Positions 1 to 5,170 of a stretch of 5,415 bases of DNA are shown piece by piece. The notes under the pieces are model-generated. The model searched no databases, was not told the origin of the DNA, and saw only the letters and a list, made by a program, of their open reading frames with translations. Source of the DNA: Vibrio tasmaniensis 1F-187 (GTDB lineage Bacteria > Pseudomonadota > Gammaproteobacteria > Enterobacterales > Vibrionaceae); NCBI RefSeq assembly GCF_000272405.2, contig NZ_AJZM02000071.1, positions 1-5,415 on the forward strand, written 5' to 3'. The position numbers were made by a program, and so were the translations under genes. Each line of letters begins with the position of its first letter. Position 1 is the first letter of the stretch.

Positions 1-827
1 CCGCAACAACGGCTGTCACTTCTGAGCTACTGAAAGGCCTAGGCTACAAAACCAAAACTGACCTACTTTCAGTACCGGTTACTTACTCTTCAATGGCGAA
101 CGGCGATATTGACGTATTCCTAGGTAACTGGATGCCAACTATGGAAGGCGACATCGCTAAGTACCGCGAAGCGGGAACGGTTGATACCGTACGTGCCAAC
201 CTTGAAGGGGCAAAATACACACTAGCCGTACCAAAATACGTGTACGACTCTGGCGTGAAAAGCTTCGCCGATCTAGCAAAACATGCCGACAAATTTAAAG
301 ACCGCATCTACGGTATTGAGCCGGGTAACGATGGCAACCGCTTAATCCAATCAATGATTGATTCTGACGCGTTTGGCTTGAAAGATTTCAGCCTAGTGGA
401 ATCAAGTGAAGCGGGCATGGTATCGCAAGTATCTCGTGCTGCTCGTCGTAGCCAGTGGATCGTTTATCTAGGTTGGGCACCGCACCCAATGAACAGCAAT
501 GTTGAGATGGAATACCTATCAGGTGGTGACGACTTCTTCGGCCCGAACTACGGTGGCGCAAATGTTTACACCAATGTTCGTTCAAACTACCTGTCTGAAT
601 GTGCAAACGTCGGTCAACTTCTGCAAAACCTAGAGTTCACTCTAGAGATGGAAAACCAGTTGATGGAAGAGATTTTTAACCAAAAAGTGAAGCCAGAGAA
701 AGCGGCTCAACAATGGTTGAACAATAACCCTCAACAAGTTGAAGCTTGGTTAGACAACGTAAAAACGCATAAAGGTGAATCAGCGACTCGAGCGGTTACT
801 GAATACCTAAAACAAGTTAAAGCTTAG
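1..827 (+). CDS. choX: Choline ABC transporter, periplasmic substrate-binding protein ChoX (5'-truncated by window edge)
   Basis: Periplasmic binding protein that captures choline and delivers it to the ChoW/ChoV importer, feeding glycine betaine synthesis. The first complete codon is at position 3; the frame is open to the window edge and ends at TAG 825-827, leaving 274 residues. Family members are usually a little over 300 residues, so the signal peptide and roughly the first 40 residues are missing. Counting visible residues, the fragment shows NGDIDVFLGNWMPTM (33-47), KYVYDSG (77-83), IEPGNDG (105-111), YLGWAPHPMN (155-164) and PNYGGANVY (181-189). These are typical of the OpuAC/ChoX fold, in which aromatic residues cage the quaternary ammonium; Trp43, Tyr78 or Tyr81 and Trp158 are likely cage residues. 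choW starts 107 nt downstream, after a stem-loop. Vibrio annotations often call this gene proX. Choline rather than betaine as main substrate is inferred from family resemblance and operon context. Confidence 0.9.
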   Translation, partial: ATTAVTSELLKGLGYKTKTDLLSVPVTYSSMANGDIDVFLGNWMPTMEGDIAKYREAGTVDTVRANLEGAKYTLAVPKYVYDSGVKSFADLAKHADKFKDRIYGIEPGNDGNRLIQSMIDSDAFGLKDFSLVESSEAGMVSQVSRAARRSQWIVYLGWAPHPMNSNVEMEYLSGGDDFFGPNYGGANVYTNVRSNYLSECANVGQLLQNLEFTLEMENQLMEEIFNQKVKPEKAAQQWLNNNPQQVEAWLDNVKTHKGESATRAVTEYLKQVKA

Positions 828-873
828 TTTTACCTACCTATCGATCTATTTATCAAAGCTCTATAAATAAAAA

Positions 874-915
874 GGTGGGCTGACCAATTTATCGATTGGT
901 TTGAAGTAGCCCACC
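874..915 (+). other. Nested stem-loop between choX and choW
   Basis: The outer stem pairs GGTGGGCT (874-881) with AGCCCACC (908-915), 8 perfect base pairs. An inner stem pairs ACCAAT (883-888) with ATTGGT (895-900) around a 6-nt loop. On the + strand no U-tract follows (the next bases are CATAATAAAA), so this is a poor intrinsic terminator for choX. It resembles the intercistronic hairpins found after binding-protein genes such as malE, which protect the upstream mRNA and let the binding protein be made in excess of the permease; that role is inferred. The A-rich stretch before the stem would supply a U-tract for a minus-strand transcript, but no minus-strand gene is visible here. Confidence 0.75.
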
Positions 916-934
916 CATAATAAAAGGCAATATT

Positions 935-1777
935 GTGAATTTTATTACGGAAAACAAAATCCCTGTTGGTCAATGGATGGAAGCAGGTGTTGATTGGCTA
1001 ACAATCAATGCAGCAGGATTCTTTGACGCTATTTCGATTTTTCTAGAAACCGTCATTATGTTTTTAGTCGATGTATTTAAGTGGATGCCACCGGCTTTAC
1101 CAATCGTGATGACCGCGGCGATTGCATGGTATTTACACCGTAAACCCTCGCTTGTGATTTTCGTGGTTGCAGCTTTGCTGACTATTTTAAACCTTGGCTA
1201 CTGGCAAGAAATGCTGGAAACCTTTGTCCTCGTGTTTGCAGCGACAACGATTTCCGTATTAATTGGCGTTCCAGTTGGCATTATGGCCGCGCATCGCCCT
1301 TGGTTGTATACGGTGCTTAGACCCATTCTTGATTTAATGCAGACGGTTCCAACGTTTGTGTATCTGATTCCGACTTTGGTTTTATTCGGCTTGGGCATCG
1401 TTCCTGGCTTAATCTCGACCATTATATTCGCCATTGCCGCGCCAATTCGTTTGACTTATTTAGGCGTCACCAAAGTGCCTGAAGAGTTGATTGAAGCGGG
1501 TAAAGCGTTTGGTGCGAGCCGCATGAAACTGCTGATGAAGGTCGAATTACCGGCTGCTTTACCAAGCATTATGGCGGGTGTAACTCAATGTATTATGTTG
1601 TCGCTTTCGATGGTGGTTATCGCCGCTCTTGTCGGTGCTGACGGACTTGGTAAACCTGTTGTTCGCGCATTGAACACAGTGAACATCTCACAAGGTTTTG
1701 AAGCCGGGCTGGCGATTGTATTAGTCGCTATCATTCTTGATCGCTTGTGCAAAACACCCAATCAGAAGGAGGCTTAA
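935..1777 (+). CDS. choW: Choline ABC transporter, permease subunit ChoW
   Basis: Inner-membrane permease of the choline importer, 280 residues, about the usual length for the ChoW/ProW group. The N-terminal part (about 30-90) is strongly hydrophobic with two to three membrane segments. A MetI-like binding-protein-dependent transport domain covers about 95-272. The cytoplasmic EAA coupling loop, which contacts the ATPase, is clear: EELIEAGKAFGAS through KVELPAALP (residues 183-210). GADGLGKPVVRALN (234-247) is also typical of betaine/choline permeases. The GTG start at 935 is supported by AAAAGG (922-927), 7 nt upstream. The gene sits between choX and choV; its stop (1775-1777) is 2 nt before the choV start, so the two are probably translationally coupled. 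Often named proW in Vibrio. I am confident of the family and slightly less so of choline specificity. Confidence 0.93.
   Translation: MNFITENKIPVGQWMEAGVDWLTINAAGFFDAISIFLETVIMFLVDVFKWMPPALPIVMTAAIAWYLHRKPSLVIFVVAALLTILNLGYWQEMLETFVLVFAATTISVLIGVPVGIMAAHRPWLYTVLRPILDLMQTVPTFVYLIPTLVLFGLGIVPGLISTIIFAIAAPIRLTYLGVTKVPEELIEAGKAFGASRMKLLMKVELPAALPSIMAGVTQCIMLSLSMVVIAALVGADGLGKPVVRALNTVNISQGFEAGLAIVLVAIILDRLCKTPNQKEA
1766..1772 (+). promoter_or_regulatory. Strong ribosome-binding site fixing the choV start
   Basis: AAGGAGG, a near-perfect Shine-Dalgarno, lies inside the last codons of choW and 7 nt before ATG 1780. It favours 1780 over the in-frame GTG at 1747, which would add 11 residues (MQNTQSEGGLI) read from choW coding sequence and the ribosome-binding site itself. 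Confidence 0.85.
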
Positions 1778-1779
1778 TC

Positions 1780-2994
1780 ATGTCTAGCTCTCAGGAAAAA
1801 AAGACAATGGACGCGATTACCATTAAAAACCTTGATGTTGTTTTTGGTGATAAGTCGAAGCAAGCGCTCGAGCTACTCGACCAAGGTAAAACTCGCCAAG
1901 AGATCATTGATGAAACCGGCCAAGTGGTTGGCGTAGATAATGTGTCGCTGACCGTTGAAGAAGGCGAGATTTGTGTGCTGATGGGTTTGTCTGGTTCTGG
2001 TAAATCATCTTTGCTTCGCGCAGTTAACGGCTTGAATGAGATCAGCCGTGGCTCATTGGCGATCAAAGATGGAGACAAGCTGGTTGATTTAGGTGAACAG
2101 TGCGACGAAGCGACCTTGCGTCACCTTCGTACTCACCGCGTTTCTATGGTGTTCCAAAAGTTTGCCCTAATGCCTTGGTTAAACGTGTTAGATAACGTGG
2201 CGTTTGGTCTTGAAATGCAAGGTGTAGCTAAAGATGTTCGTCGTGCTAAAGCGCGTGAACAACTTGAAATGGTGGGTTTGGCAGAGTGGGAAACCAAGTA
2301 TCCGCATGAACTATCGGGCGGTATGCAGCAACGTGTTGGCCTAGCGCGTGCCTTTGCGATGGATACCGACATTCTTCTTATGGATGAACCGTTTTCAGCG
2401 CTTGATCCGCTGATTCGTGCACAGTTGCAAGATGAGCTAATTCTATTGCAAAACAAGCTTAACAAAACGATTCTGTTCGTGAGTCATGATTTAGACGAAG
2501 CGCTGAAGATTGGTAATAACATTGCGATCATGGAGTCAGGTAAATTGATTCAACATGGTAAGCCTGAAGAGATCGTACTCACACCAAAAACGGAATATGT
2601 GAAAGATTTTGTCGCACACACTAACCCGTTGAACGTATTGAAAGGTCGTTCGTTGATGCAGCCACTGGATTCTTTGAAACAAGAAGATGAAAGTTGGAAG
2701 ATCTGTGACTCTAAAGACTTATGGATTGAGCAGAGTGAAGGTACTTTGTCTGTAAAAGGTGAATCGACTTTAGCGCTTGTTGAGTGGAACGAATCCGACG
2801 ATTTAACGGCAATCAGCGCGTCGAGTGTTGTAGTGGCAAGTCCAGAGATTGGCATGCGCGATGCGATTAAACTGAAACAGCTAAGTAATCACCCGATTTT
2901 GCTGGTGGAAGACAATAAACTGGTCGGTATTTTGGATAACAGTGAATTTTATAATGCGCTTACTGGTAACTTTCAGATGAATACCGCTGCGTAA
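1780..2994 (+). CDS. choV: Choline ABC transporter, ATP-binding subunit ChoV
   Basis: ATPase that powers choline import through ChoW, 404 residues from the ATG at 1780. All ABC motifs are present: Walker A GLSGSGKSS (69-77), Q-loop Gln126 in VFQKFALMP, signature LSGGMQQRVGLARA (178-191), Walker B ILLMDEP (198-204), D-loop SALD (206-209) and switch His236 in SHDLDEA. An N-terminal extension (about 11-60, with a spacer containing LLDQGKTRQEIIDETG) precedes Walker A, as in the ProV/OpuAA group. After about residue 285 comes a C-terminal region whose last 60 residues (HPILLVEDNKLVGILDNSEF, 371-390) look like one CBS half-repeat; the stretch before it is divergent. In OpuA/ProV proteins, tandem CBS domains sense ionic strength, so this tail may be a reduced regulatory domain (inference). 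Last gene of the operon, followed by a terminator at 3006-3033. Often named proV in Vibrio. Confidence 0.93.
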   Translation: MSSSQEKKTMDAITIKNLDVVFGDKSKQALELLDQGKTRQEIIDETGQVVGVDNVSLTVEEGEICVLMGLSGSGKSSLLRAVNGLNEISRGSLAIKDGDKLVDLGEQCDEATLRHLRTHRVSMVFQKFALMPWLNVLDNVAFGLEMQGVAKDVRRAKAREQLEMVGLAEWETKYPHELSGGMQQRVGLARAFAMDTDILLMDEPFSALDPLIRAQLQDELILLQNKLNKTILFVSHDLDEALKIGNNIAIMESGKLIQHGKPEEIVLTPKTEYVKDFVAHTNPLNVLKGRSLMQPLDSLKQEDESWKICDSKDLWIEQSEGTLSVKGESTLALVEWNESDDLTAISASSVVVASPEIGMRDAIKLKQLSNHPILLVEDNKLVGILDNSEFYNALTGNFQMNTAA

Positions 2995-3005
2995 AATTTC
3001 GTTTT

Positions 3006-3033
3006 TCAGCTTAGCTAAAAAGGCTGGTTTTTT
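3006..3033 (+). terminator. Intrinsic terminator of the choXWV operon
   Basis: TCAGCTT (3006-3012) pairs with AGGCTGG (3021-3027) using two G-U pairs, with an 8-nt loop, followed by six T (3028-3033). It begins 11 nt after the choV stop, which suits the end of the operon. The stem is modest, so some read-through is possible. Confidence 0.7.
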
Positions 3034-3037
3034 ATTG

Positions 3038-3063
3038 GGTGGAGAGGGTTAAATCTCTCTACC
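3038..3063 (+). other. Second hairpin just after the choV terminator
   Basis: GGTGGAGAG (3038-3046) can pair with CTCTCTACC (3055-3063), 9 bp including one G-U, around an 8-nt loop. No U-tract follows on either strand, so it is not itself an intrinsic terminator. It could stabilise read-through RNA or be incidental. Confidence 0.4.
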
Positions 3064-3167
3064 TCTATGATTATTAAAATATATTATTCTTTGAGTTTGT
3101 ATTCTCTGACTCATTATTTTTGTCTTCATTGAAGCTTTGATTCCCCCTTCATTAGGCAAAAGTGCCG

Positions 3168-3188
3168 TACCACGCAAGTTTAGTGGTA
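3168..3188. repeat. Inverted repeat upstream of the MarR-gene promoter
   Basis: TACCAC (3168-3173) and GTGGTA (3183-3188) are perfect 6-bp inverted arms around 9 nt. The repeat lies 9 bp upstream of the predicted -35 element at 3198, a position typical of an activator or upstream operator site. The protein that would bind it is unknown. Confidence 0.4.
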
Positions 3189-3197
3189 TAGAAAAGA

Positions 3198-3225
3198 TTG
3201 AGAATAGTATTAACATCAGTACAAT
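3198..3225 (+). promoter_or_regulatory. Predicted sigma70-type promoter for the MarR/CosR-like gene
   Basis: TTGAGA (3198-3203, 5 of 6 consensus) and TACAAT (3220-3225, 5 of 6) are separated by 16 nt. This is the best promoter match I see in the 2995-3356 gap. It predicts transcription from about 3232 and a leader of roughly 125 nt before the TTG start. The start site is inferred. Confidence 0.6.
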
Positions 3226-3242
3226 GCGGAAAAATCAATGAA

Positions 3243-3259
3243 GTAAATTATCAATTTAC
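3243..3259. promoter_or_regulatory. Perfect 17-bp palindrome, candidate operator
   Basis: GTAAATTATCAATTTAC has 7-bp perfect arms around a 3-bp centre. AT-rich palindromes of this size are typical binding sites for dimeric MarR proteins. It lies about 11 to 27 bp downstream of the predicted transcription start, where a bound repressor would block transcription. Autoregulation by the neighbouring MarR protein is one possibility; another regulator could bind instead. Confidence 0.5.
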
Positions 3260-3321
3260 AGTGTAATTCGAGCGATCCTAAGCTGTTCAGTTTGGAAATC
3301 TCATCGCCACGGCACTGTAAA
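3255..3321 (+). other. Potential structured 5' leader of the MarR/CosR-like gene
   Basis: Three nested pairings can be read: TTTACAGTG (3255-3263) with CACTGTAAA (3313-3321), 9 perfect bp; GCGAT (3272-3276) with ATCGC (3303-3307); and CTAAGCT (3278-3284) with AGTTTGG (3289-3295), 7 bp with two G-U, capped by a GTTC loop. The fold would end 22 nt before the ribosome-binding site. An alternative, ACTGT (3314-3318) with ACAGT (3329-3333), would compete with the outer stem and lie closer to the ribosome-binding site. I do not recognise a known riboswitch class. The first arm overlaps the palindrome at 3243-3259, so part of the symmetry may be DNA-level rather than RNA-level. Confidence 0.4.
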
Positions 3322-3343
3322 GTCACTCACAGTATATTAGTAC

Positions 3344-3348
3344 AAAGG
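3344..3348 (+). promoter_or_regulatory. Ribosome-binding site supporting a TTG start
   Basis: AAAGG (3344-3348) lies 8 nt before TTG 3357. The protein from this TTG begins MDKHDEILVAIRQII, matching the remembered start of Vibrio CosR proteins. No in-frame ATG or GTG lies near enough to replace it without losing the first helix. Confidence 0.7.
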
Positions 3349-3356
3349 TCTGCATC

Positions 3357-3839
3357 TTGGATAAACATGACGAAATCTTGGTCGCTATTCGCCAAATTAT
3401 TCGCGCTATCGATTTACACTCGAAAAAGCTGAGTAAAGAGTATGGTTTGACGGGCCCTCAATTGATTTTAATGCGCGCAATCCAAGAGATGGGTAATGTG
3501 ACGATCAAAGAATTGTCTAATCAAACTAATGTGAGTCAAGCGACGACAACGACGATCATCGATCGCTTGGAATTGAACGGCTATGTACAACGTGTTCGCA
3601 GCTCGTCAGATCGCCGAAAAGTACACGCAAATCTGACTGAAAAAGGTCAAGAGCTACTTAACAATGCGCCACCACCGCTACAAGATAACTTCGTTAAAAA
3701 ATTCCAAAATTTAGAAGCATGGGAGCAAAGCCTACTACTTTCTTCGATGCAACGTGTGTCTGCAATGATGAACGCCGAAGACATCGACGCAGCTCCAGTT
3801 CTACAGCTTGAAGGCATTGCAAACGTCGTCAAGAGTTAA
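3357..3839 (+). CDS. cosR: MarR-family transcriptional regulator, probable CosR (osmotic-stress regulator)
   Basis: A 160-residue winged helix-turn-helix DNA-binding protein, expected to act as a cytoplasmic dimer. The N-terminal helix (4-28) is a typical MarR dimerisation helix. TIKELSNQTNVSQATTTTIIDRLELNGYVQRV (49-80) holds the helix-turn-helix, with recognition helix near 59-72. The wing RSSSDRRKVHANLT (81-94) carries the conserved DRR (85-87). The C-terminal helices (about 107-140) complete the dimer interface. CosR of V. cholerae and V. parahaemolyticus represses ectoine synthesis, and in V. parahaemolyticus also betIBA-proXWV and other compatible-solute transporter genes at low salinity. 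Assignment rests on remembered similarity (start MDKHDE, LTGPQLILMRAIQ, AWEQSLLLSS, MMNAED) and on the neighbouring choXWV genes. The weak TTG start suggests limited translation. It has its own promoter and terminator. MarR membership is near certain; CosR identity is likely but not verified. Confidence 0.75.
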   Translation: MDKHDEILVAIRQIIRAIDLHSKKLSKEYGLTGPQLILMRAIQEMGNVTIKELSNQTNVSQATTTTIIDRLELNGYVQRVRSSSDRRKVHANLTEKGQELLNNAPPPLQDNFVKKFQNLEAWEQSLLLSSMQRVSAMMNAEDIDAAPVLQLEGIANVVKS

Positions 3840-3883
3840 CGTAGTTTTAAATTGTCTAGCTAAGAAAAAGTTTAAAGAGTTAT

Positions 3884-3912
3884 AAAATGGTCGCATCAAG
3901 CGGCCATTTTTT
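3884..3912 (+). terminator. Strong intrinsic terminator after the MarR/CosR-like gene
   Basis: AAAATGGTCGC (3884-3894) pairs with GCGGCCATTTT (3900-3910), 11 bp with one G-U, around a 5-nt loop ATCAA; six T run through 3907-3912. The A-run on the other arm would allow it to work on the minus strand too. It isolates the regulator from qnr. Confidence 0.85.
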
Positions 3913-3966
3913 GATCTTGGCCTCCCAATTTTTCTGACTTTACTAATAAAAATCATCTTTTAGTTG

Positions 3967-4033
3967 TAGCCTATAGATATAAGCTAAGGTTTTCGAAAGA
4001 CTAAGTATCAAGCTAAGGTATCTATATAGGCTA
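3967..4033. repeat. Long imperfect inverted repeat upstream of qnr
   Basis: TAGCCTATAGATA (3967-3979) is the reverse complement of TATCTATATAGGCTA (4019-4033) apart from a 2-nt insertion. The outer 9 bp are perfect (3967-3975 with 4025-4033). The arms enclose 39 nt that contain most of a 10-bp direct repeat. It lies directly upstream of the best promoter candidate for qnr. It could be an operator cluster or a stem-loop if transcribed. I do not recognise it as an integron attC site or an insertion-sequence end. Confidence 0.55.
3981..4019 (+). repeat. Direct repeat inside the qnr-upstream inverted repeat
   Basis: AAGCTAAGGT occurs exactly at 3981-3990 and 4010-4019, start to start 29 bp. A third CTAAG core lies between them at 4001-4005. 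Repeated cores inside a palindrome suggest several subunits of a DNA-binding protein, although 29 bp is not close to a whole number of helical turns. Confidence 0.5.
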
Positions 4034-4061
4034 TGGCATCAAGTTTATGCTGACATATGAT
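4033..4061 (+). promoter_or_regulatory. Candidate qnr promoter
   Basis: ATGGCA (4033-4038, 4 of 6) and TATGAT (4056-4061, 5 of 6) are spaced by 17 nt. This predicts a start near 4068 and a qnr leader of about 215 nt. A weaker pair nearer the gene, TTGGTG (4165-4170) and TATGGT (4188-4193), also spaced by 17 nt, is a competing candidate. No CTG-N10-CAG LexA box was seen between the terminator at 3912 and the qnr start. Confidence 0.35.
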
Positions 4062-4149
4062 GATATTCTCGTTGTGTCTAATCTCCCCCCACTTCTAAGC
4101 GACAAAACTTTTTTCAAGATAAGCGCATGCCATAAAACGAAAATAACAA

Positions 4150-4201
4150 CCTTAAATGGCTCGTTTGGTGCCTTAAAATGGCCAAATTATGGTGTTTTAA
4201 G
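4150..4201 (+). repeat. Degenerate tandem repeat and inverted arms in the qnr leader
   Basis: CCTTAAATGGC (4150-4160) and CCTTAAAATGGC (4171-4182) are near-identical, and both units end in GGTG (4167-4170, 4191-4194), giving back-to-back units of 21 and 24 nt. Separately, CTTAAAA (4172-4178) and TTTTAAG (4195-4201) form a perfect 7-bp inverted repeat. A T-rich tract follows (4195-4238). Apart from these, the leader from 4062 to 4272 shows nothing I can assign. The role is unknown. Confidence 0.4.
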
Positions 4202-4272
4202 TTGCTGTTTTTGTTGGTTTTTAATTTGATGTTTTCTTAAGATCACAATGGTAGTCTTAGCTTGATTTCTTT

Positions 4273-4278
4273 AGGGGG
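4273..4278 (+). promoter_or_regulatory. Ribosome-binding site of qnr
   Basis: AGGGGG lies 4 nt before ATG 4283, a slightly short spacing and a variant Shine-Dalgarno. It supports the start giving the 218-residue length standard for Qnr proteins. Confidence 0.65.
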
Positions 4279-4282
4279 TTAA

Positions 4283-4939
4283 ATGGACACTAATAACAGC
4301 ACTTATCATCAGCACAGTTTTGCTCAGCAAGATCTATCAGAGCTTACATTTACGGCCTGTACGTTTATCCGTTGTGATTTCAGACGTTCGAACTTACGTG
4401 ATGCAACGTTTATTAACTGTAAGTTTATTGAACAAGGCGATATTGAGGGGTGCCACTTTGATATTGCCGATTTACGAGACGCAAGTTTCCAGAATTGCCA
4501 GTTGGCGATGGCGAACTTTAGTAATGCGAATTGCTATGGGATTGAGCTGCGTGAATGCGATTTAAAAGGAGCGAATTTTACTCGTGCTAACTTTGCCAAT
4601 CAAGTAAGCAATAGGATGTACTTTTGCTCTGCGTATATTACGGGCTGTAACTTGTCATACGCCAACTTGGAGCAGGCCTGCTTAGAAAAGTGTGAGTTGT
4701 TTGAAAACCGCTGGATAGGGACTTACCTTGGCGGTGCGTCACTGAAAGAGTCTGATCTCAGCCGAGGCGTGTTCTCCGAAGATGTATGGGGGCAATTCAG
4801 TATGCAGGGGGCTAACTTGTGTCATGCGGAATTAGAAGGGTTAGACCCTCGCAAAGTGGATACGACAGGGATTAAGATTGTCGCTTGGCAACAAGAGCAG
4901 TTGCTTGAAACCATGGGTATTGTTGTGATGCCTGATTGA
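4283..4939 (+). CDS. qnr: Quinolone-resistance pentapeptide-repeat protein Qnr (QnrS/QnrVS1-like)
   Basis: A cytoplasmic pentapeptide-repeat protein that binds DNA gyrase and topoisomerase IV and protects them from quinolones; its natural role in vibrios is unsettled. Length is 218 residues, identical to QnrS1. Almost the whole chain is A(D/N)LxX-type pentapeptides, seen as LTFTA, CDFRR, SNLRD, ATFIN, ADLRD, ASFQN, ANFSN, CDLKG, ANFTR and CNLSY, expected to form a right-handed quadrilateral beta-helix. The two projecting loops needed for gyrase protection fall near residues 46-53 and 102-113 (ANFANQVSNRMYF region). Gly56, Cys72 and Cys92, conserved in the family, are present. The C-terminal helix GIKIVAWQQEQLLETMGI (196-213) is the dimerisation end. 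From memory it matches QnrS1 at about four residues in five, as expected of the Vibrio chromosomal QnrVS1 lineage thought to be the source of plasmid qnrS. No mobile element or attC site flanks it, so it looks native. Confidence 0.93.
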   Translation: MDTNNSTYHQHSFAQQDLSELTFTACTFIRCDFRRSNLRDATFINCKFIEQGDIEGCHFDIADLRDASFQNCQLAMANFSNANCYGIELRECDLKGANFTRANFANQVSNRMYFCSAYITGCNLSYANLEQACLEKCELFENRWIGTYLGGASLKESDLSRGVFSEDVWGQFSMQGANLCHAELEGLDPRKVDTTGIKIVAWQQEQLLETMGIVVMPD

Positions 4940-5017
4940 TTTTCTAATTCTGCATATAACGCTGTAAAACTCGGTTGTCGTATCACTCGGTCGTAATTAA
5001 CCACAGCAGTTAGAAGA

Positions 5018-5046
5018 AAAGCCCAAAGTTAATAACTTTGGGCTTT
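5018..5046 (+). terminator. Long hairpin terminator after qnr, probably bidirectional
   Basis: AAAGCCCAAAGTT (5018-5030) and AACTTTGGGCTTT (5034-5046) form a perfect 13-bp stem with a 3-nt loop. On the + strand the T-tract is only TTT before CC. On the minus strand the stem is followed by TCTTCTAA after the TTT of the stem, a somewhat better U-tract. It starts 78 nt after the qnr stop; no minus-strand gene ends here within the window, so qnr is the likely client. Confidence 0.8.
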
Positions 5047-5128
5047 CCGTATTTGGAGTCCGTAACCTGCAATTTATCAAAGCGACTCCTCAAACTGAGA
5101 GCGAAGTAATCTTGTGAGTCTTTCGGTT

Positions 5129-5137
5129 TGATATACT
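5129..5137 (+). promoter_or_regulatory. Extended -10 promoter for the small downstream gene
   Basis: TGATATACT is an extended -10 element (TG-n-TATACT, with 5 of 6 hexamer matches). No good -35 lies 16-18 nt upstream; TTGTGA (5112-5117) is only 14 nt away. It predicts a start near 5144 and a short leader of about 27 nt. Confidence 0.5.
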
Positions 5138-5170
5138 CAGTGTTCATTCGATTAAGATGATGGAGATGAT

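Noticed and set aside
1747..1779. Upstream GTG start adding 11 residues to ChoV
   Set aside because: It lies inside choW and its extra codons include the strong ribosome-binding site for ATG 1780.
2133..2465. 110-codon minus-strand frame inside choV
   Set aside because: Antisense shadow of the conserved ABC ATPase domain; Ser/Arg/Cys-rich composition typical of such shadows.
4047..4229. 60-codon open frame upstream of qnr (starts MLTYDD)
   Set aside because: No Shine-Dalgarno before the ATG, composition unlike a protein gene, and the start overlaps the candidate promoter. More likely chance in an AT-rich leader.
3967..4282. Integron attC site or insertion-sequence end next to qnr
   Set aside because: No GTTRRRY/RYYYAAC core pair, no terminal inverted repeats with target duplication and no transposase; the known cassette-borne Vibrio qnr genes are of the different QnrVC type.
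4230..4282. LexA/SOS box before qnr, as in qnrB
   Set aside because: No CTG-N10-CAG palindrome is present in this stretch or elsewhere in the qnr upstream region.
4320..4565. 81-codon frame inside qnr on the same strand
   Set aside because: Wholly within the qnr coding sequence, which is clearly real; no independent ribosome-binding signal noted.
4969..4995. Short direct repeat ACTCGGT (4969-4975 and 4985-4991), each followed by a TCGTA run, after qnr
   Set aside because: Only 7-bp exact copies and no association with a start, promoter or mobile element; probably incidental.
4822..5004. Minus-strand frame overlapping the end of qnr
   Set aside because: It reads antisense across coding sequence with no visible promoter or recognisable protein features.
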